A DNA stretch of 64,000 nucleotides from Lysobacteraceae bacterium NML93-0793 (GCA_002324875.1 NTJG01000001.1:186001-250000); one strand, 5' to 3'. Positions 28,511-37,869 are shown, counted from the first letter of the stretch. Made by a program: numbers and translations. Notes: generated by a model not told the origin, from the letters alone.

Positions 28511-28597
28511 ATGCTCAAGTTTCTGGCTTCCACTGCCGGCGTCATCTTCCTGATCGGCCTGGTCGTGGTGATCGGTCTGTTGATGTTGATCTTCTGA
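28511..28597 (+). CDS. 28-residue hydrophobic membrane peptide
   Basis: ATG 28511 (GTG 28502 in frame) encodes MLKFLASTAGVIFLIGLVVV followed by IGLLMLIF and a stop. It is a single transmembrane helix with a positive N-terminus, the composition of many real small membrane proteins. No strong ribosome site is visible, so translation is plausible but unproven. It overlaps the 3' end of the disrupted minus-strand gene. Confidence 0.45.
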   Translation: MLKFLASTAGVIFLIGLVVVIGLLMLIF

Positions 28598-28993
28598 GCG
28601 ACAAGCCGTAGCGCTCGCGCGCTTCGAAGATGAAGGCCGCGGCGGCCGCCAGCGGAAGCAGGAACATGTGCGCCGACCGTGGCACCCAGGCAATGGGCGC
28701 ATCGATCAACGCGATGCCGCACACCGCCACCAGGATGCCGTGTGCGACCAGCAGGACCGATTTGCCGTCGCCTCGCCGTCTGCGGGCCAAGGCGAGCACG
28801 CCGACCACCGCCACGGCGAAGAACAGCCCCGCGAGTTCTGCACGATCGAATACCAGTAGCACACCGTCCACGCCAGCCCGAGGGTGATGGCGGCCACGCC
28901 CGTCAGCGTCAGGATGGCGGTGATCTTTTCGCGCCGCGCCGCGCTCTGGAATTTCAGCATTCCGTGCCGATCGTGACCCGCGATGAGTTTCAT
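28542..28993 (-). pseudogene. multi-pass small membrane protein gene with a frameshift
   Basis: From ATG 28993 the frame reads MKLIAGHDRHGMLKFQSAARREKITAILTLTGVAAITLGLAWTV. Near 28858 the sense continues in another frame as LLVFDRAELAGLFFAVAVVGVLALARRRRGDGKSVLLVAHGILV...IAWVPRSAHMFLLPLAAAAAFIFEARERYG. Joined, this is a protein of about 150 residues with four membrane helices, and the helix pattern spans the join smoothly. One base is missing (or two extra) at GTGTGCTACTGG. Function unknown. Confidence 0.6.
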
Positions 28994-29411
28994 TCTGTGC
29001 ATCGTGTTCCTGGCAAGCGCGAGGTGTGCACGTCCGTCGTCCGCAGACAACGGGCGGGGCAGGGTGTGGTCGGGGACCGCGCTGTCGCGCCGGATGCACA
29101 GCGGCCTCGTGCGGTCCAGGTCTTTTGTTTCGTCGGCAGCGCGGTGAGCGGCGGACCTGGTTGGGGGTTCGCTCCGTGACGCGCCGTAGCGGCGCGCATT
29201 CTAGGGTTCGCCGGCACGAAGACGGAGACGCGCTGCGGGAACTGCCGAGGGCGCGCACCAGGCGATGGCGGATACCGGCCCACGCGGGATCGTGTTCGGA
29301 AAGATGGCGGTCGCGTCGGCGCCACGCTACGCTCCGCAGCGGCCTCGTGCGCCGCGGCCGTGCCGGCAGAGGGGCGCCGGATCGACATTCCATCTTCGAA
29401 AGGACTCGAAC
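28994..29411. other. intergenic region, nothing recognised
   Basis: 418 bp separating divergent genes. No gene is visible on either strand. Confidence 0.4.
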
Positions 29412-29912
29412 GTGATCAAGACCGTTCTGCTCGGCATCGCGCTGCTGGTGACGGGTGTGCTCGTCTACGAACACAGCTGCCGGATTTCCGATGACCAGGT
29501 GCGTGCGCACATGCGCACCGAGCTCGATGCGCTGCGCCGTTACGACAGTGCCGCGCTGTGCGATGCGATGGCCGAGGACTACCGCCTGCGCAGCGTGGAG
29601 CATTCCGGCGGTGCACAGCAGCGCATGGACACCGGACGCGAGGAGTCCTGCCGCCACCTGCGCGACGGCTTGGCGGCCTTCGAAACCCTGTCGCAGCGAA
29701 CAGGCGGTCTGATGGGGCTGGACATCGCAACCGAGATCACGCGCATTGAAATCCTGCCCGGCGGACGCCGGGCGCGGGTCGAGGCGACATCGACGGCACG
29801 CGTCGCCGACCGGCTGATCTGGCGCACCCGCGCCAAGGGCGAGCTGTCGCGCAGCCTGTGGCGCATCCGCGACCACGGTGGCGAGGCGCAGACGTGGAGT
29901 TACCTGGAGTGA
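29412..29912 (+). CDS. membrane-anchored periplasmic protein, unknown function
   Basis: 166 residues from GTG 29412, chosen because AAAGGA stands 7 nt upstream. An N-terminal anchor (IKTVLLGIALLVTGVLVY) is followed by a soluble domain: RTELDALRRYDSAALCDAMAEDYRLRSVEHSGG at its start and VEATSTARVADRLIWRTRAKGELSRSLW near its end. The pattern of a helix ending in 'L...D..AL...MA.DY' followed by strands is like NTF2/SnoaL-fold lipoprotein-type domains. That fold assignment is inference, and no ligand is known. Confidence 0.65.
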   Translation: MIKTVLLGIALLVTGVLVYEHSCRISDDQVRAHMRTELDALRRYDSAALCDAMAEDYRLRSVEHSGGAQQRMDTGREESCRHLRDGLAAFETLSQRTGGLMGLDIATEITRIEILPGGRRARVEATSTARVADRLIWRTRAKGELSRSLWRIRDHGGEAQTWSYLE

Positions 29913-30134
29913 CCCACGCGGCGCACGCGTCGCCGCACTGAAACCCCGAGCGCGCATCGCGCATTCGTACGCGCTGCGCGGGTGCCAGGCCCGCAGGCTT
30001 CGCGCGCTGTGCGGCATCAACGCGGTCCGGCGCGCGGTCGACGGTCGCGCCGCTCGACGACCGGTTCTCCCGGTGATGCGCGCTGGTCATCGAGGAGCAG
30101 CGAACGTTCGCTCCGCAGATCAGGGAGCTCCCGC

Positions 30135-30545
30135 ATGAATCACATCAATCGCCGCACAGCCGCCATGTTGCTTGCCGGCGCAATGCGGGGCGCAGGCTGT
30201 ACGAGTACCCATGGAGATGGCGATGCATCCGCCTTCCAGCCGGGCCGCTACCAGAACGGAGACACCGTCGCGGTCTTCAACCCCGACGGCACGTTCGTCG
30301 GCACCACCACGGCGGGCGACGACTGGGTCAGAGGCACCTAACAACTGCGCGGCAACGAGGTGGTCATGCGGGATACCTGGGAGAGCGAGGCGCTGCGCCG
30401 GCAGATGGGCACGGACTGCATTGGCATTCCGGGTCGCTACAGCTGGACGCTGGCCGGCGACGTGCTCATCGCCACGGCGATCGATGATCCCTGTGCGAGC
30501 CGCCGGCAAGGCACCAGCGGTGTGCGGTGGACGCGCATGCGCTAG
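30135..30545 (+). pseudogene. small lipoprotein gene interrupted by an in-frame TAA
   Basis: From ATG 30135 a signal with lipobox-like AMRGAGC gives a lipoprotein start (MNHINRRTAAMLLAG...). The frame runs to TAA at 30339-30341 (GDDWVRGT*) and continues in the same frame QLRGNEVVMRDTWESEALRRQMGTDCIGIPGRYSWTLAGDVL...GVRWTRMR to TAG at 30543. Undisturbed it would be 136 residues, a small beta-rich lipoprotein (FQPGRYQNGDTVAVFNPDGTF). A single substitution (for example TAC to TAA) explains the break. Confidence 0.65.
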
Positions 30546-30864
30546 CGACGCGGCGCGTGCGGTGGGAGTTGTGCGCGGAAGGAGGGCTACCGGCGCGTAC
30601 TCGCGCTGTCGCCCCTGCACGTCGACGCCACCCGCGGTCTGGCCGATGTGCTCGCCACCGGCGGAGACACCGACGCTGCGACACGCCTGTGCCTCGAACT
30701 GGAATCGCGGCTGGGGGCTGCGGCGGCGTGCACGCAACACCGGTGAGCGCATAGGCGCGTCTTCGAGCGCCAGGACGGTGCCTTCCGCCGACGGGGAATC
30801 TCTCGTTACCCGACACGCGGTCACGCGACAGGGTGCCTGCGCCGGGCCAGCGGGGCGCTCGCGC
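30546..30864 (+). other. non-coding now; contains a TPR-like coding fragment
   Basis: Between about 30552 and the TGA at 30744-30746 one + frame reads GYRRVLALSPLHVDATRGLA, DVLATGGDTDAATRLCLELE and SRLGAAAACTQHR. It has the helix-turn-helix spacing of a tetratricopeptide repeat but no start codon and a TAG upstream. Probably a gene fragment. Confidence 0.35.
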
Positions 30865-31758
30865 TCAGGCCTCGTAGCGCAATGCCTCGATCAACGCGCG
30901 CAGCGCAGGCGGTGTCTGCCGTCGGCTCGGGTGATACAGGTGACAGCCGGCGAACGGCTGGCACCACGCATCCAGCACCTGCACCAGGCGGCCGGCGGCG
31001 AGATCCTCGGCCACGTCCTGTTCCATCTGGTAACCGAGCACGGCGCCGGCGCGCACGGCGGCGAGGGCCACCTCCATGTCGTCGCAGATCAGCGGGCCGT
31101 GGGTGCGGATGAGGATGTCACGGCCTTCGTGCACGAACTCCCACGGCAGCAGGCCGCCCGAGGTGCGCAGGCGGTAGCCGATGCAGGCGTGGTCCTTGAG
31201 GTCCTCGGGCGTGTGCGGGGGTGGATGCCGAGCGAAGTAGTCCGGCGTGCCGACGACGATCGTGCGCAGGTCCGGGCCGACGCGCACGGCGATCATGTCC
31301 TGCTCGACGGTGTCGCCGAAGCGGATGCCGGCATCGAAGCCCTCGGCCACGATGTCGGTGAGCCCGTTGTCGACCACCACCTCCACGTCAATGTGTGGAT
31401 GCGCGCGCAGGAACGCCGGCAGTTTCGGCGCCAGCACGCGTTGCGCGGCATAGGTGAAGGTGGTGATGCGCAACGCGCCCCGAGGCTGGTCGCGCCAGGC
31501 ATCCAGCGCGGCCAGACCGTCTTCGATGCCGGCAAGCGCGGGGGCCAGCGATTGCAGCAGGCGTCGCCCCGCCTCGGTGGGCGCCACGCTGCGCGTGGTG
31601 CGGGCGAGCAGACGCACGCCCAGGCGCGCTTCGAGGCCACGCATCGCATGGCTCAGGGCCGAGGGCGAAATGCCCAGTGCGGCTGCGGCGCGGGTGAAGC
31701 TGCGCTCGCGCGCCACGGCGGCGAAGGCGAACAGATCGTTGAGCTGGCTACGCTGCAT
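30865..31758 (-). CDS. LysR-family transcriptional regulator
   Basis: 297 residues from ATG 31758. N-terminal winged helix with LNDLFAFAAVARERSFTRAA (helix), ALGISPSALSHAMRGLEARLGVRLLARTTR (recognition helix and wing). The C-terminal periplasmic-binding-like effector domain includes GALRITTFTYAAQRVLAPKL. The sequence is of the subgroup that often controls a neighbouring oxidoreductase. It diverges from the aldo/keto reductase gene with 110 bp between starts and probably regulates it. The inducer is unknown. Confidence 0.93.
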   Translation of the reverse strand: MQRSQLNDLFAFAAVARERSFTRAAAALGISPSALSHAMRGLEARLGVRLLARTTRSVAPTEAGRRLLQSLAPALAGIEDGLAALDAWRDQPRGALRITTFTYAAQRVLAPKLPAFLRAHPHIDVEVVVDNGLTDIVAEGFDAGIRFGDTVEQDMIAVRVGPDLRTIVVGTPDYFARHPPPHTPEDLKDHACIGYRLRTSGGLLPWEFVHEGRDILIRTHGPLICDDMEVALAAVRAGAVLGYQMEQDVAEDLAAGRLVQVLDAWCQPFAGCHLYHPSRRQTPPALRALIEALRYEA

Positions 31759-31868
31759 TGCTGCAGTGTGCTCACAGGCCCATGCGCGCGGCAACGGCTA
31801 ATCAGGCGGGATGCGCCGGCCTAGGCTGGTCGTCCGGCCCGGCTGCGGGCGCTTTCAGGACACGCTCC

Positions 31869-32981
31869 ATGGACCTCACCCACTACCGCACCCTCGGCCG
31901 CTCCGGCCTGCTGGTGAGCCCGCTGGCACTGGGCACGATGACCTTCGGCGCGCAACGTTGGGGCACCGATGCCGCGGCCTCGCGCGCGGTGTTCGATGCC
32001 TATCTCGATGCCGGTGGCAATGTCGTCGACACCGCCGATCTCTACAGCGACGGCCGCAGCGAGGCGATGCTGGGCGACTTCATCGCCGATGCCGGCGCCC
32101 GCGAGCGCCTGGTGGTGGCGACCAAGTCCGGCTTCCCGCGGATGCAGGGCAATGCCCATGGCGGCGGCAACGGCGCCAAGAACATCCGCGCGGCGCTGGA
32201 CGGCTCGCTGGCGCGGTTGCGCACCGACTACATCGACCTGTACTGGATGCACGTCTGGGACCGCCTCACGCCGCCCGAGGAGGTGCTGCAGACGATGACG
32301 GATGCGGTGCGCGCCGGGCGCATCCTGCACTACGGCTTCTCCAATACGCCGGCCTGGTATGTGGCGCGGGTGGCGACGCTGGCCCAGGCGCACGGACTGC
32401 CGATGCCGATCGGCCTGCAGTACCAGTACTCGTTGCTCGATCGCGGCGTGGAACTGGACATCGTGCCCGCCGGCAACGCACTCGGCCTCGGCCTGATGCC
32501 GTGGAGTCCGCTTGGCGGTGGCCTGCTGACCGGCAAGTACGGCCGCGACAAACTCGCCGAGGCCTCGCGCACCGCGCGTCTGCCCGGCGATGCCTCGGGC
32601 GACGAGACGGCGCGCAGCGACGACGACGGCCGGCTCGACGGCGACAATCCCTTCGGCGGCATGCTGTTCACCGAACGCAACTTCGACATCGTCGACGTGG
32701 TGCGCGAGGTCGCCGCCGAGCAGGCGCGTTCGATGGCCGAGGTGGCGCTGGCGTGGACGGTGGCACAGCCCGGTGTGGCATCGGTGCTGGTGGGCGCCAG
32801 CCGCGCCGCCCAGCTGCAGCAGAACATCACCGCGCTCGACATCACGCTGAGCGCAGACCAGCAGCAGCGCCTCGACGAGGCGAGCCGCCCGCCTGCGCTC
32901 AACCCGTACTTCATCTTCCAGCTGCCGGCGCGGATGCGTTTCGGTGTGGAGCATGCGTCGGGGTGGTCGCCGCGGCCGTAA
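31869..32981 (+). CDS. aldo/keto reductase
   Basis: 370 residues from ATG 31869. TIM-barrel NADPH-dependent reductase with the tetrad visible: Asp in NVVDTADLYSDGRSE, Tyr42-region Tyr in the same stretch, Lys in LVVATKSGF and His in DLYWMHVWDRLTPPEE. Cofactor-binding segments are GFSNTPAWYVAR and ASVLVGASRAAQLQQNI near the C-terminus. The type is the YajO/'potassium channel beta subunit-like' AKR group, which reduces aldehydes and ketones. Divergent from its probable LysR regulator. Confidence 0.94.
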   Translation: MDLTHYRTLGRSGLLVSPLALGTMTFGAQRWGTDAAASRAVFDAYLDAGGNVVDTADLYSDGRSEAMLGDFIADAGARERLVVATKSGFPRMQGNAHGGGNGAKNIRAALDGSLARLRTDYIDLYWMHVWDRLTPPEEVLQTMTDAVRAGRILHYGFSNTPAWYVARVATLAQAHGLPMPIGLQYQYSLLDRGVELDIVPAGNALGLGLMPWSPLGGGLLTGKYGRDKLAEASRTARLPGDASGDETARSDDDGRLDGDNPFGGMLFTERNFDIVDVVREVAAEQARSMAEVALAWTVAQPGVASVLVGASRAAQLQQNITALDITLSADQQQRLDEASRPPALNPYFIFQLPARMRFGVEHASGWSPRP

Positions 32982-33096
32982 CTGCCCGCGTCCGGCGGTG
33001 TGGGGGTGACCGACCGGAGTGCGCGCGGACGTGGCCTGCATCCGACCTTGGCGGAGCCGTCGCTAGACTCGGCCGACCTCACTAACCAAGGTCCAC

Positions 33097-34191
33097 GTGG
33101 AGACCGAAGCCGACACCGAACGTCTCAATGTCGTCGAGCGCACCGGGCTCGAATTCCTGCGACGTGGCTGCCGCCGCGACGGGAACGCGGTCCGGCCGTG
33201 GACGGATGCGGACCGGGCACGCGTCCGCACGCTGCAGAGCCGTGCGGTCGTACTGTGCGGCCTCGCGGGTGCGGTGTCGGCCGCGCTGATCGGGGCGGCC
33301 GATCTCTGGCTGCAGGCGGTGCTGGTGCGCGGCGGCGAACCGTCGCTGCTGGCCCTCGGCGACGATCCCGCGTACTGGGCGGCCTACGGCGGTATCGCGT
33401 TGCTGCTGAGCCTGCTGGAAGTGCTGGCGATGTACTGGGTGTTGCTGCGCAGCGTGGCCGGGATCGCGGATGCCGCCGGGCTCTCTTTTTCCGGCCCGGA
33501 GGCCCGGGACGTGCTGACGACGGGCCTGTCGCGCGCGGCGCTCGATATCCCCAACCCGCGCCGCGCGCTGCACGGCCTCGATCCGTACGCGCGGACCTCG
33601 CGGCTGAAGCTGCTGGCCTACACCGCGCTGTATCGCATCAAGGTCGGCGCGACCAGTTTCATCGTGCGCATCCTCGCGCGCCGCGTCCTGGCGCGCAGCA
33701 GCCTGCGTGTGCTGTTGCCGTTCGCGGCGGTGCCGGTGTTCGCCGGCTGGAATGCGCTGATCGCGTGGTGGGTGATCCGCGAGGCGCGTGTGCGGGCCGC
33801 CGGGCCACTGGCCGTGCGCGAGGCCGTGACCGCGCTCGAACGCGCGGATCTCGACACCGCCGGGCAGCGCCTCGCGCTCGATGCGGTGGCCGAACTCGTC
33901 GTCGCGGCCGCGGATGCGCACCCGAACTACGATCTGCTGCTCGCGCACCTGCGCGAGACGTTCGACATCGAACCGCATGTCCCGGACTGGCCGGAGGTGC
34001 GCGCCCGTCTGGCGCGCGCGGACGGCGGCACGCAGCGCGCCGTACTCGCGTTGATGACCACGACCGCCGCCCTGCGCGGACGCAGTCGTCGCCGGCAACG
34101 GCATGTGCTCGCATCCGCCTACGCCGCCTGTGACACCGCCATGGACGACGCGCTGCGGCGCGCGCAGCGGCGTATCGCCGAGGGGCGCTGA
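33097..34191 (+). CDS. integral membrane protein of unknown function
   Basis: 364 residues from GTG 33097. Membrane helices are at about 48-70 (AVVLCGLAGAVSAALIGAADLW), 93-115 (YWAAYGGIALLLSLLEVLAMYW) and about 205-225 (LRVLLPFAAVPVFAGWNALIAWWVI), with soluble stretches between and a C-terminal helical region (ALERADLDTAGQRLALDAVAELVVAAADAHPNY). The pattern resembles the LBF_2804-type family, but I cannot confirm that by eye. No enzyme motif. Single gene. Confidence 0.7.
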   Translation: METEADTERLNVVERTGLEFLRRGCRRDGNAVRPWTDADRARVRTLQSRAVVLCGLAGAVSAALIGAADLWLQAVLVRGGEPSLLALGDDPAYWAAYGGIALLLSLLEVLAMYWVLLRSVAGIADAAGLSFSGPEARDVLTTGLSRAALDIPNPRRALHGLDPYARTSRLKLLAYTALYRIKVGATSFIVRILARRVLARSSLRVLLPFAAVPVFAGWNALIAWWVIREARVRAAGPLAVREAVTALERADLDTAGQRLALDAVAELVVAAADAHPNYDLLLAHLRETFDIEPHVPDWPEVRARLARADGGTQRAVLALMTTTAALRGRSRRRQRHVLASAYAACDTAMDDALRRAQRRIAEGR

Positions 34192-34428
34192 GCGCGCGCC
34201 GTGATCGGCCCATCCCGCCGGCGGCGAGCTGCCGTATCGTCCGCCGACGAAACGGGTGTGGGCGGGTTCTGCATCCGTGCATGCCGGCCAAGGGCGCAAT
34301 CCCCTTGCGTCACGCTGTTCCGGTCGCGCCACACACCCCGCATCGCGGAGACGGCAGGCCTCGTCCACGTACCGACAGAACGTCCTCGCCAGTTGGGCTA
34401 GCATCCGGCGATCGAACAGGAGCATGCG

Positions 34429-35544
34429 ATGCGACTAGCCGATTTCATCGAACACAATGCGCCCCGGATTCTCGACGGCGCCGTCGCGTTCGCGCGGACC
34501 CAGGCGCCCGCCGGCGTGCCCTTCAGCGAGAAGGAGCTGCGCAACCATCTGCCGGAAATCCTCAAGGCCATCGCCGGCGATCTGCGCATGCCGCAGAGCG
34601 CGTCGCAGCAGCACGTGAAATCCGAAGGGCGCGCGCCCGTGCCCGAGGGGCCCGAATCGGCCGCCACCTAACACGGTCGCACGCGCGCCATCGCCGGCTT
34701 CGGCGTTTCGCAGATGGTGGCCGAGTACCGCGCGCTGCGGGCTGCGGTGCTGCGGCTGTGGGCCGAGGACCAGCGCCTGGTGGGCGATTCGATCGAAGAC
34801 ATCGTGCGTTTCAATGAAGCGATCGACCAGGCCGTGGCCGAATCGCTGGCGGAGTTCTCCGCCGAGGTCGAGTCCTGGCGACAGATCTTTCTCGGCGCGC
34901 TGGGGCACGACCTGCGCGGCCCGTTGACGGCCGTCGTGTTCTCCGCGGACGCACTGGCCTCGCGCACGCGCGACACGCCTTACGCCCGGCAGGTGGACCG
35001 CATTCTCAATGGCGGCCTGCGCATGACGCGGCTGCTGGACGACCTGCTCGCCTACAGCCGCAGCAAGCTCGGCGACGGCATGGTGATCCAGCAGGAGCCG
35101 TGCGAACTCGGCGAGGCGCTCGGCGAGGAAGTGGAGCTGCTGCGCGCGGCGCTGCCCGGCACGGCCTTCGGCTTCGAGACGAGCGGCGACACCCGCGGCG
35201 ACTTCGATGCATCGCGCCTGCGCGAGGCGGTGCACAACCTCGCCACCAACGCGGCGAAGTACGGAGACGACGGGACCGAGGTGGCGATCCGCGTGGCGGG
35301 CACGCCGGAGCAGGTGCTGATCAGCGTGCGAAATGCTGGCGCGCCGATCACCGACGAGGCGCTGAAGGTGATGTTCGACCCGCTGCGTCGCGGTTCGCGC
35401 GAAGCCACCAAGGACGAGAACGTCAGCCTGGGACTGGGCCTGTTCCTGGTGCGCGAGATCGCACGCGCGCATGGCGGACGTGTCGACGCGACGTCCGAGG
35501 GCGGCTTCACGACATTCGCGATCGCGTTGCCGCGCGGCCGTTAG
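34429..35544 (+). pseudogene. histidine kinase gene interrupted by an in-frame TAA
   Basis: ATG 34429 opens MRLADFIEHNAPRILDGAVAFA...KAIAGDLRMPQSASQQHVKSEG...ESAAT, then TAA at 34669-34671. The same frame continues HGRTRAIAGFGVSQMVAEYRALRAAVLRLW...VESWRQIFLGALGHDLRGPLTAVVFSADAL and an ATPase domain (NLATNAAKYGDDG, SLGLGLFLVREIARAHGGRVDA) to TAG 35542. The N-terminal helical domain is of the RsbRD type seen in stand-alone kinases. GHDLRGPL carries the phospho-His. A downstream ATG (34714) could restart translation and give a 276-residue kinase lacking the sensor. Full product: 371 residues if the stop is removed. Confidence 0.75.
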
Positions 35545-35709
35545 CCGCTGCGCGGGGCCTGCCGCGCACAGATGCATGCCGGCATTGCGCGCTGCGCGCC
35601 AGCCAGTCGACTGACGTGAGCGCCCGATCCCGCGGGCGATAGCCGCCGCGCAGGCGAGGGGCCGCGACCCGATTGCAGGCCTTCAACACGCACCGACGGC
35701 GAGCAGGCC

Positions 35710-36408
35710 TCAGGCAGGCGTTCGACTCACCCAGGCGTGAATGAGCCCGGCCTGGAAGAACGGCACCGGCGCATCGAACCCGCCGGCTTCCAGAATCGCA
35801 GCGACGTCCTGCGGCGGCAGCACCGCGACGTCGCGCGCATACGCCTCGCGGATGCGCTGCAGCGCCTCGGGTGAGACCTCGGCCGTCGCCATCATCCGCA
35901 TCCATGCCGGCAGCAGCACCGCGTAGGCGGGGGATGCGGTGTCGCAGGCGAGATCGGAACTCGCCAGCAGACCACCCGGGCGCAGCCGCGCCGCGATGTC
36001 GGCGAAGAAACGCACACGCCGGCTCCGGTCCACGATGAACTGCGACACGAGGAAGCACGTGGCCGCGTCGAAGGGCGCTGCGGGGGGAAGCGAGTCGAGA
36101 AAACCATGGTGGAAACGGCAGCGCGCCGCGAAGCCCTCGGCCTCGGCGCGGGCGCGGCACGCGTCGATCATCGCGCCGGACGGGTCCGGGGCGACGAACT
36201 GCCAATGTGGAAACGTCGTCGCCAGATGCGCCAGCTCCTGTCCCGTGCCCACGCCGACGCAGAGCACGCGGGCGTCCTCCCGCAGGTCGGACAGCAAAGG
36301 GTCGAGCAGCTGGTACAGGCAATCACGGATGGCCGCGGTCCGGGCCCATTGCGGGTCGTAGCCGGGCGCCTGCTGGTCGAAGAGGGCAACGAGTTCGTCG
36401 GGCTGCAT
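35710..36408 (-). CDS. class I SAM-dependent methyltransferase
   Basis: 232 residues from ATG 36408 (MQPDELVALFDQQAPGYDPQWA). Rossmann methyltransferase: motif I is VLCVGVGTGQEL, the acidic ribose-binding residue is in FVAPDPSGAMIDACR, motif post-II is FHHGFLDSL, and motif IV is FDAATCFLVSQFI. The N-terminus FDQQAPGYD is typical of the UbiE/small-molecule methyltransferase group. Substrate unknown. It converges on the kinase gene. Confidence 0.88.
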   Translation of the reverse strand: MQPDELVALFDQQAPGYDPQWARTAAIRDCLYQLLDPLLSDLREDARVLCVGVGTGQELAHLATTFPHWQFVAPDPSGAMIDACRARAEAEGFAARCRFHHGFLDSLPPAAPFDAATCFLVSQFIVDRSRRVRFFADIAARLRPGGLLASSDLACDTASPAYAVLLPAWMRMMATAEVSPEALQRIREAYARDVAVLPPQDVAAILEAGGFDAPVPFFQAGLIHAWVSRTPA

Positions 36409-36525
36409 CGCGGGCACCTCGGCAGGCTGGGGTCACCTTCGATGCTAGCGAAGGCGTCAAGTGCTCGAGGGTGGGCGTGCGTTGGCGTCTCATACCGTGC
36501 GTCGCCCGCTCGCCACGCTGCGCCG

Positions 36526-36873
36526 ATGGAATGGCAGATCAACCCCTTGCTGCGCGAAGAGATCGCGGTGACCCGGCGTGCGCCGAGGACCATGCCGATG
36601 CGCTATGCGTGGCGCCTGAATGCCGGCGTGTGGCTGCTCGTGTGGGATGGGGAAACCGTGGGGGCGGTGTATCCGGGCGGACGCTACTGGCTGCGCTGGC
36701 GACGGCGGGAACATGCCGGCACCGCTGCGTCATCGGCACAGGCGCGGCGGTTCATGGCGCGCTGGCTCTACGCACGGCGCGATGCCGCGCCGCTGCTCGA
36801 CGACGATCTGCCGCCGAAAACGCTGGTGCCACTCGAGACCTTCCTGCGCGAGTACGGGACGCTCGAGCGATGA
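36526..36873 (+). CDS. small cytoplasmic protein, unknown function
   Basis: 115 residues from ATG 36526 (MEWQINPLLREEIAVTRRAP). Trp/Arg-rich, with RYAWRLNAGVWLLVWDGETVGAVYPGGRYWLRWR followed by a helical charged tail. It looks like a one-domain alpha/beta protein. No signal or membrane helix and no family recognised. Divergent from the methyltransferase gene. Confidence 0.6.
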   Translation: MEWQINPLLREEIAVTRRAPRTMPMRYAWRLNAGVWLLVWDGETVGAVYPGGRYWLRWRRREHAGTAASSAQARRFMARWLYARRDAAPLLDDDLPPKTLVPLETFLREYGTLER

Positions 36874-37113
36874 CCCGGCCCGGACGCTCCTGGAACGGTC
36901 CGTCAGTTCCGCGGACCTGGACGTTCCCGGCCGCCGCGGACCCTGGCCGGCGGCCCGGGGAGATGGAGCGACACACGAGCTGTCCGCCTCGTAGCAGAGC
37001 CGCGAGGCCGATGCCGTTGCCGAGGGCGGGCGCATGCGTCGCCTCCTCGTGTATTCACCACCGCTCCGCACCGGCAGCGCTAGGGTCGCGCCTTCAACGA
37101 TGAGGACGCCCCC

Positions 37114-37869
37114 ATGAAACCGACCGCTTCACTGCTCGCGGCCGCGCTGGTGCTCGCGCTGGCGGCCTGCAACAACCAGGATCCTGCGAACGACGCCACC
37201 GGCCTGTCGGTGGACACCACGGCGACGGAGCAGGGCGTCGACCACGAAGGCCGCGGCGCCGGAACCGGTGGTGAGGCGGCCGTGCTGCCCGAGGGCGATC
37301 GCAGCGCACTGCGCAGCGTCGCCGAACTCGATCGGCACCTGGTGGACGCGGCGGAGACTGCGCTCGCGAAGAACGTCTCCGGTGATGCGCGCGCGTTCGC
37401 CGAGACCGTGCGGGACACCCATCGCCGCACTCTGGTCGCCACGCGCAACCTGCTCGACAGCGGGGTGACCGGCAGCTACGCCGCGACAGCAGGGGATACC
37501 GCTGCCGTCACCGGATCCGCCGAAACGGACACCCCGCGCGGTGATGCCTCGGGTGCACTCGCGCCGCGCGATGAGCGCTCGGATGCGAACGCGGAGGCGG
37601 AGGCCGACCTGCCGCTCACCGCCGAAAGCCGTGCGCTGCGCGAGCGCTATGCCGCGGCGCGCAGCCGGGTGTCCGCGCTCGACGGCGACGCCTTCACCCG
37701 CGCCTGGATCACGTCGGTCGTCGACGATCACGAGACCGCGCTGGAGGAACTGGACGGCACCCTGATTCCCGCGGCCACCGACGAAGACGTGGCGCGGCAC
37801 CTGCAGCAGACGCGCGCCACGCTGGCCGAGCATCTGGAGACCGCACGCGCGCTGCAGGCCGCCCGCTGA
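37114..37869 (+). CDS. DUF4142-like lipoprotein
   Basis: 251 residues from ATG 37114 with a lipoprotein signal (LVLALAACNN, lipidation Cys at 21). A Gly/Ala-rich linker precedes a helical ferritin-like DUF4142 arrangement: SVAELDRHLVDAAETALAKNVSGDARAFAETVRDTHRRTLVATRNLL...FTRAWITSVVDDHETALEELDGTLIPAATDEDVARHLQQTRATLAEHLETARAL. The two HxxxL...DHxxAL-type helices are the family hallmark. Probably in the periplasmic leaflet; the role in the family is unknown. Confidence 0.85.
   Translation: MKPTASLLAAALVLALAACNNQDPANDATGLSVDTTATEQGVDHEGRGAGTGGEAAVLPEGDRSALRSVAELDRHLVDAAETALAKNVSGDARAFAETVRDTHRRTLVATRNLLDSGVTGSYAATAGDTAAVTGSAETDTPRGDASGALAPRDERSDANAEAEADLPLTAESRALRERYAAARSRVSALDGDAFTRAWITSVVDDHETALEELDGTLIPAATDEDVARHLQQTRATLAEHLETARALQAAR

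Noticed and set aside
30339-30344. Stop-codon read-through as a real mechanism at the lipoprotein TAA
   Set aside because: The following CAACTG only partly fits the CARYYA context and the second gene with the same 9-mer does not fit at all; mutation or error is more likely.
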